From the NCBI GenBank assembly GCA_012513545.1, contig JAAZCB010000393.1, positions 1 to 14,912 of the forward strand: a DNA stretch of 14,912 bases, written 5' to 3'. Shown piece by piece: positions 7,146 to 14,912 of the stretch (within the stretch, counting starts at the first letter, position 1; each line of letters starts with the position of its first letter). The stretch is from Clostridiaceae bacterium. Its GTDB lineage: Bacteria; Bacillota_A; Clostridia; Acetivibrionales; Acetivibrionaceae. Both the position numbers and the translations under genes were made by a program. The notes beneath the pieces were generated by a model, which did no database searches, was not told the DNA's origin, and saw only the letters and a list, made by a program, of their open reading frames with translations.

Positions 7146-7170
7146 AACCATCGAGGAATCGGTGGTTTTC
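7146..7170 (+). terminator. Terminator hairpin after tRNA-Leu
   Basis: AACCATCG (7146-7153) pairs with CGGTGGTT (7160-7167), including one G-T pair, around a six-base loop, followed by TTCTTGT. The T run is modest, so read-through into the two downstream genes is possible; they have no other obvious promoter. Confidence 0.65.
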
Positions 7171-7200
7171 TTGTGTTATAGTATTTCAGGGGTGCATAAT

Positions 7201-7596
7201 ATGAACTGGTTAAGAAGAGTTATGGCAGGAAGATACGGCAGTGATCAATTATCAACAGCCCTTCTTGTTCTTTCCATATTTTTTATGTTAATTTCCAGAC
7301 TTTCAAGCTGGCTTTATTTTGCTTCATTTTTAAGCTATATCCCCCTTGCGCTTGCTATACTGCGGACTTTTTCAAAGGATATCTACAAGCGTCGGGCAGA
7401 GAATTACAAATTTATGATGCTGTTAAGTCCTTTATATTCAAAGCTTTTAAGATATAGCAGAAGAATTAAGGATTTGAAAACTCACAAATATTACCGCTGC
7501 CCGAATTGTAAACAGCAATTACGTGTTCCAAAAGGCAAAGGTAAAATATGTATTACCTGCCGTTCCTGCAGAACAGAATTTATTAAAAAGACTTGA
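7201..7596 (+). CDS. Small membrane protein with C-terminal zinc ribbon
   Basis: This encodes 131 residues from the ATG at 7201. Two hydrophobic segments close to each other (about residues 18-36 and 38-57) form a likely membrane hairpin. A basic stretch (YKRRAENYKFMM, SRRIKDLKTHKYYR) follows, then a zinc ribbon: CPNC (Cys100, Cys103), a glycine/lysine turn, and CITCRSC (Cys117, Cys120, Cys123). The protein is probably membrane-bound with the ribbon in the cytoplasm. I recognise the architecture from unnamed Firmicutes proteins but no function. An in-frame GTG at 7162 lies inside the tRNA terminator hairpin, so the ATG preceded by CAGGGGTG is preferred. The stop overlaps the ribosome site of the next gene, suggesting cotranscription. 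Confidence 0.82.
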   Translation: MNWLRRVMAGRYGSDQLSTALLVLSIFFMLISRLSSWLYFASFLSYIPLALAILRTFSKDIYKRRAENYKFMMLLSPLYSKLLRYSRRIKDLKTHKYYRCPNCKQQLRVPKGKGKICITCRSCRTEFIKKT

Positions 7597-7607
7597 GGTT
7601 GAAAAAT

Positions 7608-7943
7608 ATGTTAACAATAATTCTTTTAGTTATCTCTAATGTGTTTATGACCTTCGCCTGGTATGGCCACTTAAAATACAAGGACAGCTCCACTCCCCTT
7701 TTCTTAATTGTACTTATAAGCTGGGGTATTGCATTTTTCGAGTACTGCTTCCAGGTTCCTGCAAACCGTATTGGTGTCAAATATTTTAATGCAACACAGC
7801 TGAAGATTATGCAGGAGGTTATAACCCTTGTAGTGTTTGCAGTGTTTTCTGTGCTGTATTTAAAGCAGGAGTTCAAATGGAATTATGCTGTTTCGTTTTT
7901 GTTTATAATGGGTGCGGTATTCTTTGCTTTTAAGAAGTTTTAA
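7608..7943 (+). CDS. DUF486 / DMT-type small membrane protein
   Basis: The 111-residue protein has four hydrophobic helices (about residues 1-18, 28-46, 66-84 and 90-108), the size of a half drug/metabolite-transporter unit. The sequence FFEYCFQVPANRIG around residues 43-57 is the signature I associate with the DUF486 (DMT_6) family; members are predicted to be inner-membrane proteins with no assigned substrate. The ATG at 7608 is chosen over an in-frame TTG at 7593, because GAGGTTG at 7595-7601 provides the ribosome site and overlaps the stop of the preceding zinc-ribbon gene. The tight spacing suggests the two form one transcription unit. Transport function is inference from fold only. Confidence 0.87.
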   Translation: MLTIILLVISNVFMTFAWYGHLKYKDSSTPLFLIVLISWGIAFFEYCFQVPANRIGVKYFNATQLKIMQEVITLVVFAVFSVLYLKQEFKWNYAVSFLFIMGAVFFAFKKF

Positions 7944-8167
7944 ATATAGAATATACTAACAAGAAATCATTAGCATTATCTTCCTCCTTATAAATAATTC
8001 AGCTTCAGCTATTTTAATGACACCTGATGAAAAGAGCTCTTATACGATGTCAAACATACGTTTTAGGTATCTTCTGATTATTTACTTGTCTTGCAAACTA
8101 TAATTATGCTCTAAGCTTTATTTCTCTTATATTGATCACAAATACGCCCTCAATGAACAAATCATAA
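7944..8167. other. Intergenic region with an isolated strong ribosome site
   Basis: This 224-base AT-rich gap lies between the convergent DUF486 and lipoprotein genes. On the minus strand AAGGAGG (7983-7989) stands six bases before an ATG (7974-7976), but the frame stops after six codons (stop at 7956-7958). There is also a ten-base palindrome, AAGAGCTCTT (8032-8041). I see no RNA gene, no mobile element and no clear terminator for either neighbour. Confidence 0.4.
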
Positions 8168-9133
8168 TTACTGATTCTTTTGTTTTATAAACGCCTCAAC
8201 AGACTTAACATTTTTTATCATGTCCCTCCTGACGCCAAACAGGCATATTCGTGCTGCCATATCCGTAGTACCATTTAGAGGAGCTTTTCGTTCCATTGAA
8301 AGTATTAATTTATCTTCATTGAGCCGGGCTCCCTTTGCATGAAGCTCTATAGAACCGCTTGTTTCGCTTTCAATATATGCATACAAAACACTATGCTTAA
8401 AAAAATCATCATTAAAGTCCTTGTCTAACACATCTTCGGTTATTGACTGCTGACCATGTTCACTAAGGAATATCTTCCAGTCAGACATATTATCAATTAA
8501 TATAGGCGTATCGTATTTATAATTTTCTTTCCATAAGGCTCTATATTCCGCCATCATGACATCCAATTCAATACCGGCCTGATCAGTGTGTTTTCCTTTT
8601 TCAGTTATTGTAAACTCAGCCGCCAAATAGTACTTGTCATAATCTCCGGTATCTCTAAAATCCAATATATCTTTTACAATGCGGTATTCACCTGTGTCAA
8701 GAGTGCCGTAAAGCCATTTCCAGTTAACCTCCCGTCTACTGTCTTCACCGGAAGCTAAATTAAAACCTATGTCATGAAATCCATAATTTTCAATAACAAC
8801 AGGAACCTGATGCCACTTTCTATTAATTTCCTTTTCCAAGCAAAAATACTCACCATAAATGCACTGCTTACCTGAATTATTTTCAAATATCAATGTCAAG
8901 CCAGTATTGGTAATTGTTCCTTCTACGGCAGTCATATTAACACCTTCGAGGTTGTTGACAATTGTAAATTCTGATACTTTCCACTCCGTTGCTTCAGGAA
9001 TTATGTTTTCTGCTGTTGTCTCAGGGGTATTTTGTGCAGTCGGAATTGAACTACTGCCACTTATATTTTTACATCCGGTAAGCATAAGAAAACTTATAGT
9101 AATACAAACAAGCATATATCGATTCTTCATCAT
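8168..9133 (-). CDS. Putative lipoprotein with Ig-like domain
   Basis: The 321-residue protein has a lipoprotein signal: basic start, hydrophobic core and lipobox LTGC with Cys21 as the lipidation site, so it should be anchored on the outer face of the membrane. A Ser/Thr/Pro-rich linker follows. Residues about 60-185 look like an all-beta Ig-like domain of the type found in many Firmicutes lipoproteins (TLIFENNSGKQCIYGEYFCL, then WKWLYGTLDTGEYRIVKDI and AAEFTI). The C-terminal third (about 215-321) has FFKHSVLYAYIESETSGSIE and ends in a short helix, suggesting a second small domain. GAGGGAGTG lies five bases before the first ATG; the following codon is also ATG. That site overlaps the stop of the vestigial frame upstream. 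No enzymatic motif is seen. Confidence 0.85.
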   Translation of the reverse strand: MMKNRYMLVCITISFLMLTGCKNISGSSSIPTAQNTPETTAENIIPEATEWKVSEFTIVNNLEGVNMTAVEGTITNTGLTLIFENNSGKQCIYGEYFCLEKEINRKWHQVPVVIENYGFHDIGFNLASGEDSRREVNWKWLYGTLDTGEYRIVKDILDFRDTGDYDKYYLAAEFTITEKGKHTDQAGIELDVMMAEYRALWKENYKYDTPILIDNMSDWKIFLSEHGQQSITEDVLDKDFNDDFFKHSVLYAYIESETSGSIELHAKGARLNEDKLILSMERKAPLNGTTDMAARICLFGVRRDMIKNVKSVEAFIKQKNQ

Positions 9134-9145
9134 ATAATCACTCCC

Positions 9146-9328
9146 TCATATATTAGTCGGTTCTATAATGCTAAAAGTTCCTGTAATTAATAATAATGAG
9201 GAAGCATTCTTTTTACTCTGAAGCATATCCTCTATATTGTTTTTATCTATCACACCAAAACGTGTCCAAATACTTTTACTTTCATGTTTTTGTCCTGTGA
9301 CAAGTTTATTTATTACAAATTCTGAGCA
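9146..9328 (-). pseudogene. Possible 3' remnant of a lost gene upstream of the lipoprotein
   Basis: The minus strand holds an open frame of 60 codons ending in TGA at 9148-9146. It begins CSEFVINKLVTGQKHESKSI and ends LLLITGTFSIIEPTNI. The composition is protein-like, but no good start codon with a ribosome site is present; the only ATG is internal (residue 35). Its stop overlaps the lipoprotein's ribosome site, as in an operon, while its 5' side runs directly into the terminator of the giant surface-protein gene. This pattern suggests the tail of a gene whose front was deleted. A chance open frame or a real 26-residue peptide cannot be excluded. Confidence 0.4.
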
Positions 9329-9330
9329 AA

Positions 9331-9372
9331 ATAAAAAGCGAGGGGAATATCTCTAAATTAGAGATATTCCCC
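9331..9372 (-). terminator. Strong terminator of the giant SLH-protein gene
   Basis: GGGGAATATCTCT (9342-9354) pairs perfectly with AGAGATATTCCCC (9360-9372), 13 bp around a five-base loop. Read on the minus strand it is followed by CGCTTTTTATTTT. It lies 24 bases after the stop of the giant gene. Confidence 0.93.
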
Positions 9373-9395
9373 TTAAAGCTAAACTAATTCCATTT

Positions 9396-12300
9396 CTACT
9401 CTATAAACTCCAAATTCTCATAAATTAAGGTAATTCCGTCCTTTTGCACCTCAAGATTAATTCCTTCGGGGTTAACAATCGGTTCTGTTGGAACAAGATG
9501 CAGTTTTCCTTCAGATGCATATTGAGTATCAACAGTATTAGCTATTTCAATTTCACCTTGCGTTAATTTAAAGGTAAAGCCTGTATTATCTCCTCTTCCC
9601 ACATAGATTTGATAATTACCTTCATCACTAAAAATATGTGGTATTCCGATATCTAATGCACCGTTATTTACATTAATCTGCGCATTTCGGTGGGCTACAA
9701 TAATTTTTGCACCCGATTGTGCAGTAATTGGAACAACGTTTTCATTACCAACAACAAATACAGCTTTGCTTCCTATAATAACATCAGTGTTCTCAGCCCA
9801 TGAACCTATACGTATCTGATTTTCTTCATCAACATTAAGACCACTTACAACAACACGGCCGCTTACAGTGACATTGTTATTAGATACATTTCCTTTTACA
9901 ATAAGCCTCTTATCACTTTCCTGATTCGGCATGCCTATATTGATTTCACCGCCTGCCACAGAAGTTGTCTTTGTAATATTTAGAACTACATCATTTGTAT
10001 TGCCCTGCATATCAAATCTAACGAACTCATCTTTGTCGTCTATATCAATAGTAAGTATAGCACCTCGGAACTCAAGCGTCGGAGCCGGCGCATAAACACT
10101 CTGACCCACATGCTCAGTATGATTGCCTATATAATCAAATCCGTGATCTCCGGTACAGTTCCAACGTACAGAAGCAAAAAACGAGTTGTCGTCGGTAAAT
10201 TCTTTTGGATTTTCATCAAACTTACCGGCATAAATAACTGCTCCATTGAGAGTAAAGTATCCTCCACTTTCTTTACATTCAACGGCTGCTCTTGCATTAT
10301 TAACATTGACAGCTGTTCCAGAGGCTATATCCCTTATGAACACTTCTTTTGTGTCGTCAAAAATCAGCGAAGTGTCGCCTACTACATTTATCTCTTTGGC
10401 AGTTGATTTCCCGAGACTTACTTCGTAATTTGCACCACCTATTACATTGAGGCCTTGTAAGAATTCACAATTTACAAAGTCAATTCTTCCTCTATCCTCT
10501 CCAGTAACAGTCACCACATCAGTAAATATAAGGTTTTTAACCATTTCTACCTTTTCACTTAAGGCTTCATATGTTTTCTTTCCTGTCACCTCAGTTTTTG
10601 GCATTACAGTATCGAAAGCTCTGAAGAAATTATCAAAATATATTGCCTGTTCCGGACCCCATCCAAAGTCTCTTCTGCTAACAAGATTATAAGGATAAAA
10701 TCTGAAGGTCTCAGGCTGCGTACCCATTTCTTTTCCGTCTGCAACTCCAGCCCTTGCCATATTAATAACACCGCCGTAGAACCAATCGGCTTCTTTAACA
10801 TCTTCAAAAGCAATCTCTCTTACGGCAGGCAAAACACCGTTTTCATCTTTCATAACCGTTTTGGAGACTATGTCCAGGAACACCATAATCTCTGCTTTCG
10901 TCAAGGGTTCAAAAGCATTAATTAGGTTTTCGTTGCCAAAAGCCATCTTTGCTACAATGCCATTTTTCACAAAGAATCCTACCATTGCTTCATTTTCTGC
11001 GATTTGCTCCTTTACCGATGAGAATCTGTTTGGATCATACCAATCTACAATGAGATCATCCCAGTCTTTATATTTCGATGCATAACCCGCAAGTTCTTCT
11101 TGTGAAGGCTGCTGTAAACCATATCCCTCCTTAAGCCTTTCATATAAGCTTCTCATGACTTCATAGCGATTTACAACGTTGTTCTTTATTTCATCCCTTA
11201 ATCTTTCAACTACAATCTGAAGTTCATTTCTTCCACCTTCAAAATCCAGGGGCTCTATTCCAATTGAATCATAAGGCATGAAACTGAGTGTCTGACTTTC
11301 CGGTCCATTAGGCATACCATGTACAATACCTGCTCTTGCCATAGTCATAACAGCATCATAGAAATAATCGGTTTTTAATACATCGGTAAAAACGATATCC
11401 TGATTACGATTTTCAAGTTTTATTCCCATTCTGTCAATCAATCTGTCAAAGACAATCATCAATCCTGCTCTGTCAATTTTTCCATAAGAATCCAACATCC
11501 CATTTCCATTGCCTTGAACAATATTATTCTTAATAAGAAACGCCACAGCTTCTTTTTGACTTTCTTCAATATTACTCCAATCAGTATACTGCTCTGAATA
11601 CAGGTTAATATCCACTGTTTCCGGTATACGCAATCCAAATCCTCCACGGAAATTGTAATATATTTCCTGCATAACATCCATCTTATTAGCCTTAAACCGT
11701 TTGGTTATTTGCCATTTGCCGTCTTTCCAGGTGTATTCTCCTTCAGGCCCAATTCCGTTTATTCCCGAACCAGCACCTTTGATACTGGCAGTATCTGTCT
11801 CGTTACTCTTAATCGCCAATAATGCACCGGTTTCGGAAGATAGCTTTCCGTTAACAAGCAGTACAGTATCCGGTTCAACAACTAATCTTTCTTGAGATAG
11901 AAGTATAAATGCTTTATTTATAGGAATCTCAATTTCTCCCATTCCGCCAACCACATACATCCTCGAAATAATAGGCTGCCCTTCGGGATTATCGGAAAAC
12001 TTCGGTTCATTAGCACTGATAATGGCGTAATTATATTCTCCTAATTTCATGTCTGATGCAGTATCGCTTCCTATAATTTTACCGTTTTCAAGCTTGATAC
12101 TTCCGCCATAACGTACAATAATTTCATTTTTGGCTCCATTTGTCCAATCAAACAATGAAGGTGAGACACTGAGAGTTTTGTTTGTAAGGTCAATACTCCC
12201 ACCTTTTGCAATGTCAATAGTTACACCATCATATACCAATAGCTCTTTTCCATCTACCTCCACTTTTCCAGCAACAGTTAAGAACGCTCCTCCAAAGAAG

Positions 12301-14912
12301 TATTTCCGGAAGTCAGAGCTTGTTACTTCTTCATAATTGGGTATTTTTCCACTGTCAATATACATTGCGGCAGCCATTAGATATCTCTTTCCATCTTCCC
12401 AAACAAATACCTTATGAAGTTTGCCATCATTATAGTTGCCTTTTACTATATAATTAATACCTTCCCTATTTATAAGTCTTTCTTCTTCACCATCTATCCG
12501 AATGTTGATAGAATCCTTCCATACTTTAGACCTTATCACTATATTACCATCAGACTTTATTGAAACATCAAATCCATCCAAATCAGGATTCTCTAGTCTC
12601 TGCCACAAAATTCCGTTGTACCTGTATACACCTGTTCCATCGTAAGGTCCCATATCATCCTGTCCGATTTTTGTTTCAATACCTTCAATACCTGTAACAC
12701 TACCGCCTAGCACAATTATAGTTGCGCCTTCTTCGGCATTTAACTTACCTTTTACATCAAGTCTTATATAATCACCGCCATGGAAGTTTAAAATGTCACT
12801 GCTGCTGCTTAAATTTAAGCTTCCACCTTCCTCAATATATAAGCAACTGCCTAATATCTTAGCTTTTCCCTGCTCTTCATCAAACACTTCACTAAAAAAC
12901 AGTGTTAGTCTTCCTTCATTTGTAAATACAGCACCACGCTTCACCGCTAAAGTTGCTCCATCAGAAATACTTATTTTTGAGCGGTTTACAACTGTTTTAC
13001 CCGTTGGAATTGTCACTGGGGACAAAACATTGTACTCACTGATTATTTCTACTATCTGATTGTTCGATGCCGCATCTATAGCTGTTTGCAAATCACTGTA
13101 ACCAACATTGCCCACCATTATCTCGTATTTTGTTTCCTGTTCAATAGTCTTGATTAAGTCTATTTCTTTTATTGTTTGATTTTTAATCAATTCTATATCA
13201 TTTTGTTCGTTTAACGTTTTAATTTTTGTAATTCCGCTGTCTCTTATTCTTATAATTTCCGCTTTTGCTTTTTCACTAAATACATTATTTTTCAGTTTAT
13301 CTGCTGAATATTGCATCAGCTCAATTTCGGCAACAGCCTTAGCCTTAGCAAGGGCTTCAGCTCTGATGTCACGGACACTCACATAAAACTGTATAGATTT
13401 ACCTTCATATGTTAGTGTTATAAGCTTTACGCCTTTTGTACCATTATAACCAGTATATGATACACTTTCATCAGGTAAGTCTTTTGTTTCACTTGCATAA
13501 AGACTTTTGTTTGTATAGTAGACAGTCAGTTTACCTCCTGCCAAGTCAAGCTGTTCGCCAACCTCATAATTTAGTTTAGTTGGTAATGAACTCAATGAAA
13601 TACTTTCGACTACTTTTGCAACTATATTGATTTGGAATTCCACACTATGGTTGGCAGCTTTTTCTCTCACTTTAATTGTATAAGTTCCGGCGTTTTTAAT
13701 AACTGGCCATCCAATAATGTCATACTCATTTTCTGATAATACTTTTTTCACAAATCCATCAAATCCACTAACACTATAATTACCTGTTACTATCATTCCT
13801 GTAGTATTTATGTCTGTATCTGATGTTTTGTATACTAATTTCGAGGGTTTGGAAGTTAATGCAATTGATTGTAAGGTAACTGTTGCTCTTTGAACAGCTT
13901 GTGCGTTAGTCCCGGTTATTTTCTCTGTATTTTGTGCAATCAAAGTGTTTGCAGTGGCATTTACAGTTACTGTACCTGTAGATGTACTTATCAGTTTGTC
14001 AGCAGTTCCTGTACCTTGAACTCTAGGTGCTGCATCTCCCGCAACAGTAATTAGTTCAACTTGTATCCCATTACTGATACTAACCTCTGGAGCACCCTTT
14101 TCAATATTTATTGCACCAATACTACCTGTTCCTGTTGTGTTGATGTTATTAACCGTCCCTGTTACAGTTATTCCCGCACCATTTCCTGCCGCGACCTCAA
14201 TAGTTTGAGCATTTGCTGTCATAATAGGAGTTGCCTTTCCACTAACGCTTACCGTTCCTGCATCACCTCGTATAACAGGTGAGGAATTGCCTGAAACAGC
14301 TATATCTCCGCCATTTGCTTGAATGTGCTCAATAGGACCCTTTACAGTAATTTTAGCAGCTCCAGTTGCTATAACCGAACCAACCTCTGATTTTTCATCG
14401 GTTTCAACTTCTGCATTTACAGTGGATATTTCTTCAATTCTGCTGTTTGTTGAATCTGCACTTATCTTAGTATTACCACCTGCTTCCAGTTTATCAAGCC
14501 TGGTCTCACCTTTTAGCTTGATTATTGCCAATTCTCCCGTTGTCGCAACTATAGCGACCAGGGCATTGTCAAGTTCGAGTTCCGAGCTTGTATTTATTTC
14601 AGGTACTTCCATATTTTTAATCATCAAAGGTTCTGATGCACTAACGGTAGAAATACTACCTGTAGCATTTGCACTCCTTTCGAGAATAGCACCTGCAGCA
14701 CCGGAAACAGCGAGAGTTGAAACTGAAGCAGCATCATTGATTAGGATTCTTGGTTTGTTTCCGTCAGGTTTGCTTACAAGCACCTCTTTTGCATTTGAAT
14801 TCCCATTAAGGTGTATGGAAGCCGAGCCGCCTCCGTTAACTGTCAATATACCGGTTATTGTGACATTATTAAAAGTCACATCACCTTCCCCTACACTTCC
14901 TGCAATTGTTAC
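9396..14912 (-). CDS. Giant multidomain S-layer homology (SLH) surface protein, 5' end outside window
   Basis: 1838 residues are visible; the frame stays open to the window edge (VTIAGSVGEGD precedes the GTG at 14879), so the start and signal peptide are missing. In order: glycine/threonine/asparagine-rich beta-helix-like repeats opening with DVTFNNVTITGILTVNGGG (14912 to about 13890); two Ig-like domains of bacterial Big_3 type (about 13880-13370); a charged, Lys/Glu-rich helical segment (about 13365-13130); a long beta-rich region (about 13120-11700); two tandem units each with a pair of SLH domains (about 11690-10650), including VFTDVLKTDYFYDAVMTMAR and FEDVKEADWFYGGVINMAR; and a C-terminal beta-helix-like region ending YENLEFIE. 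SLH domains bind pyruvylated cell-wall polymers, so the protein is probably fixed to the cell wall. Internal rather than terminal SLH domains are uncommon. Partners and substrate are unknown. It has its own strong terminator and no operon partner in view. Confidence 0.9.
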   Translation of the reverse strand, partial: VTIAGSVGEGDVTFNNVTITGILTVNGGGSASIHLNGNSNAKEVLVSKPDGNKPRILINDAASVSTLAVSGAAGAILERSANATGSISTVSASEPLMIKNMEVPEINTSSELELDNALVAIVATTGELAIIKLKGETRLDKLEAGGNTKISADSTNSRIEEISTVNAEVETDEKSEVGSVIATGAAKITVKGPIEHIQANGGDIAVSGNSSPVIRGDAGTVSVSGKATPIMTANAQTIEVAAGNGAGITVTGTVNNINTTGTGSIGAINIEKGAPEVSISNGIQVELITVAGDAAPRVQGTGTADKLISTSTGTVTVNATANTLIAQNTEKITGTNAQAVQRATVTLQSIALTSKPSKLVYKTSDTDINTTGMIVTGNYSVSGFDGFVKKVLSENEYDIIGWPVIKNAGTYTIKVREKAANHSVEFQINIVAKVVESISLSSLPTKLNYEVGEQLDLAGGKLTVYYTNKSLYASETKDLPDESVSYTGYNGTKGVKLITLTYEGKSIQFYVSVRDIRAEALAKAKAVAEIELMQYSADKLKNNVFSEKAKAEIIRIRDSGITKIKTLNEQNDIELIKNQTIKEIDLIKTIEQETKYEIMVGNVGYSDLQTAIDAASNNQIVEIISEYNVLSPVTIPTGKTVVNRSKISISDGATLAVKRGAVFTNEGRLTLFFSEVFDEEQGKAKILGSCLYIEEGGSLNLSSSSDILNFHGGDYIRLDVKGKLNAEEGATIIVLGGSVTGIEGIETKIGQDDMGPYDGTGVYRYNGILWQRLENPDLDGFDVSIKSDGNIVIRSKVWKDSINIRIDGEEERLINREGINYIVKGNYNDGKLHKVFVWEDGKRYLMAAAMYIDSGKIPNYEEVTSSDFRKYFFGGAFLTVAGKVEVDGKELLVYDGVTIDIAKGGSIDLTNKTLSVSPSLFDWTNGAKNEIIVRYGGSIKLENGKIIGSDTASDMKLGEYNYAIISANEPKFSDNPEGQPIISRMYVVGGMGEIEIPINKAFILLSQERLVVEPDTVLLVNGKLSSETGALLAIKSNETDTASIKGAGSGINGIGPEGEYTWKDGKWQITKRFKANKMDVMQEIYYNFRGGFGLRIPETVDINLYSEQYTDWSNIEESQKEAVAFLIKNNIVQGNGNGMLDSYGKIDRAGLMIVFDRLIDRMGIKLENRNQDIVFTDVLKTDYFYDAVMTMARAGIVHGMPNGPESQTLSFMPYDSIGIEPLDFEGGRNELQIVVERLRDEIKNNVVNRYEVMRSLYERLKEGYGLQQPSQEELAGYASKYKDWDDLIVDWYDPNRFSSVKEQIAENEAMVGFFVKNGIVAKMAFGNENLINAFEPLTKAEIMVFLDIVSKTVMKDENGVLPAVREIAFEDVKEADWFYGGVINMARAGVADGKEMGTQPETFRFYPYNLVSRRDFGWGPEQAIYFDNFFRAFDTVMPKTEVTGKKTYEALSEKVEMVKNLIFTDVVTVTGEDRGRIDFVNCEFLQGLNVIGGANYEVSLGKSTAKEINVVGDTSLIFDDTKEVFIRDIASGTAVNVNNARAAVECKESGGYFTLNGAVIYAGKFDENPKEFTDDNSFFASVRWNCTGDHGFDYIGNHTEHVGQSVYAPAPTLEFRGAILTIDIDDKDEFVRFDMQGNTNDVVLNITKTTSVAGGEINIGMPNQESDKRLIVKGNVSNNNVTVSGRVVVSGLNVDEENQIRIGSWAENTDVIIGSKAVFVVGNENVVPITAQSGAKIIVAHRNAQINVNNGALDIGIPHIFSDEGNYQIYVGRGDNTGFTFKLTQGEIEIANTVDTQYASEGKLHLVPTEPIVNPEGINLEVQKDGITLIYENLEFIE
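10650..11690 (-). repeat. Tandem duplication of a roughly 170-residue unit with paired SLH domains
   Basis: Within the giant gene, unit 1 (about 11690-11170) and unit 2 (about 11169-10650) share the same order. A helix with VMQEIYYNFRGGFGL versus VMRSLYERLKEGYGL, a YTDW versus YKDW start, an SLH with NNIVQGNGNG versus NGIVAKMAFGN, then an SLH with AVMTMARAGIVHGM versus GVINMARAGVADGK, and FMPYD versus FYPYN. The copies are diverged in DNA, so the duplication is old. The TRAE-type motif reads DRAG in unit 1 and TKAE in unit 2. Confidence 0.8.

Noticed and set aside
7162..7200. GTG at 7162 as start of the zinc-ribbon protein
   Set aside because: It lies within the tRNA terminator hairpin and lacks a ribosome site; the ATG at 7201 is better placed.
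8107..8160. Minus-strand 18-codon frame reading LFIEGVFVINIREIKLRA after the lipoprotein
   Set aside because: It is protein-like but too short to separate from chance, and has no ribosome site.
14877..14879. GTG at 14879 as the true start of the giant SLH protein
   Set aside because: The frame continues upstream to the window edge with sequence typical of the same repeat module (VTIAGSVGEGD), and there is no ribosome site or signal peptide.
13890..14912. Many short similar DNA stretches (ACAGTAACTGT-like) suggesting a CRISPR or direct-repeat array
   Set aside because: They are unevenly spaced and follow the reading frame, encoding repeated VTVxG strands of the surface protein.

Overview
The window is AT-rich DNA with Clostridia-type signals: AGGAGG-like ribosome binding sites, TTGACA/TATAAT promoters, a lysine riboswitch, a SpoIID-family protein and a very large S-layer homology (SLH) protein. 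A spore-forming, anaerobic Gram-positive of the Ruminiclostridium/Acetivibrio kind fits best. That placement is inference from content and style, not a database match.

Layout. (1) At 16-1695 (minus) is a secreted SpoIID/LytB-domain protein, followed by a divergent small membrane-anchored protein of unknown function (1963-2409, plus). (2) At 2482-6222 (plus) is a lysine/diaminopimelate cluster: a near-consensus promoter, an L-box lysine riboswitch with a visible antiterminator/terminator switch, then asd, dapA, dapB and a free-standing tandem ACT-domain protein. The last resembles the regulatory tail of aspartokinase but has no kinase domain. A perfect 24-nt palindrome lies between dapA and dapB, and a strong hairpin ends the cluster. 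(3) A convergent corrinoid adenosyltransferase gene (6319-6849, minus) shares that terminator region. (4) A tRNA-Leu(GAG) with its own promoter and terminator (6957-7170) is followed by two small membrane-protein genes on the same strand: a zinc-ribbon protein and a DUF486/DMT-type protein. (5) On the minus strand lie a lipoprotein (8168-9133), a vestigial open frame just upstream of it, a strong terminator, and a giant surface protein whose 5' end lies outside the window (9396-14912). The giant protein combines beta-helix-like repeats, Ig-like domains, a charged helical linker, two tandem copies of a unit holding a pair of SLH domains, and a C-terminal beta-helix-like region.

How the genes work together. 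Asd, DapA and DapB carry out the consecutive steps from aspartyl phosphate to tetrahydrodipicolinate. This feeds lysine, peptidoglycan diaminopimelate and, in spore formers, dipicolinate. The riboswitch gives lysine control at the RNA level. The ACT protein could add lysine or threonine control at the protein level through an aspartokinase encoded elsewhere. The SpoIID-like protein, the lipoprotein and the SLH protein are envelope components but show no sign of being one operon. I see no CRISPR array, insertion sequence, prophage gene or recognisable defence system. The most unusual items are the separate ACT-only protein, the internal duplications of the SLH protein and the gene remnant at 9146-9328.
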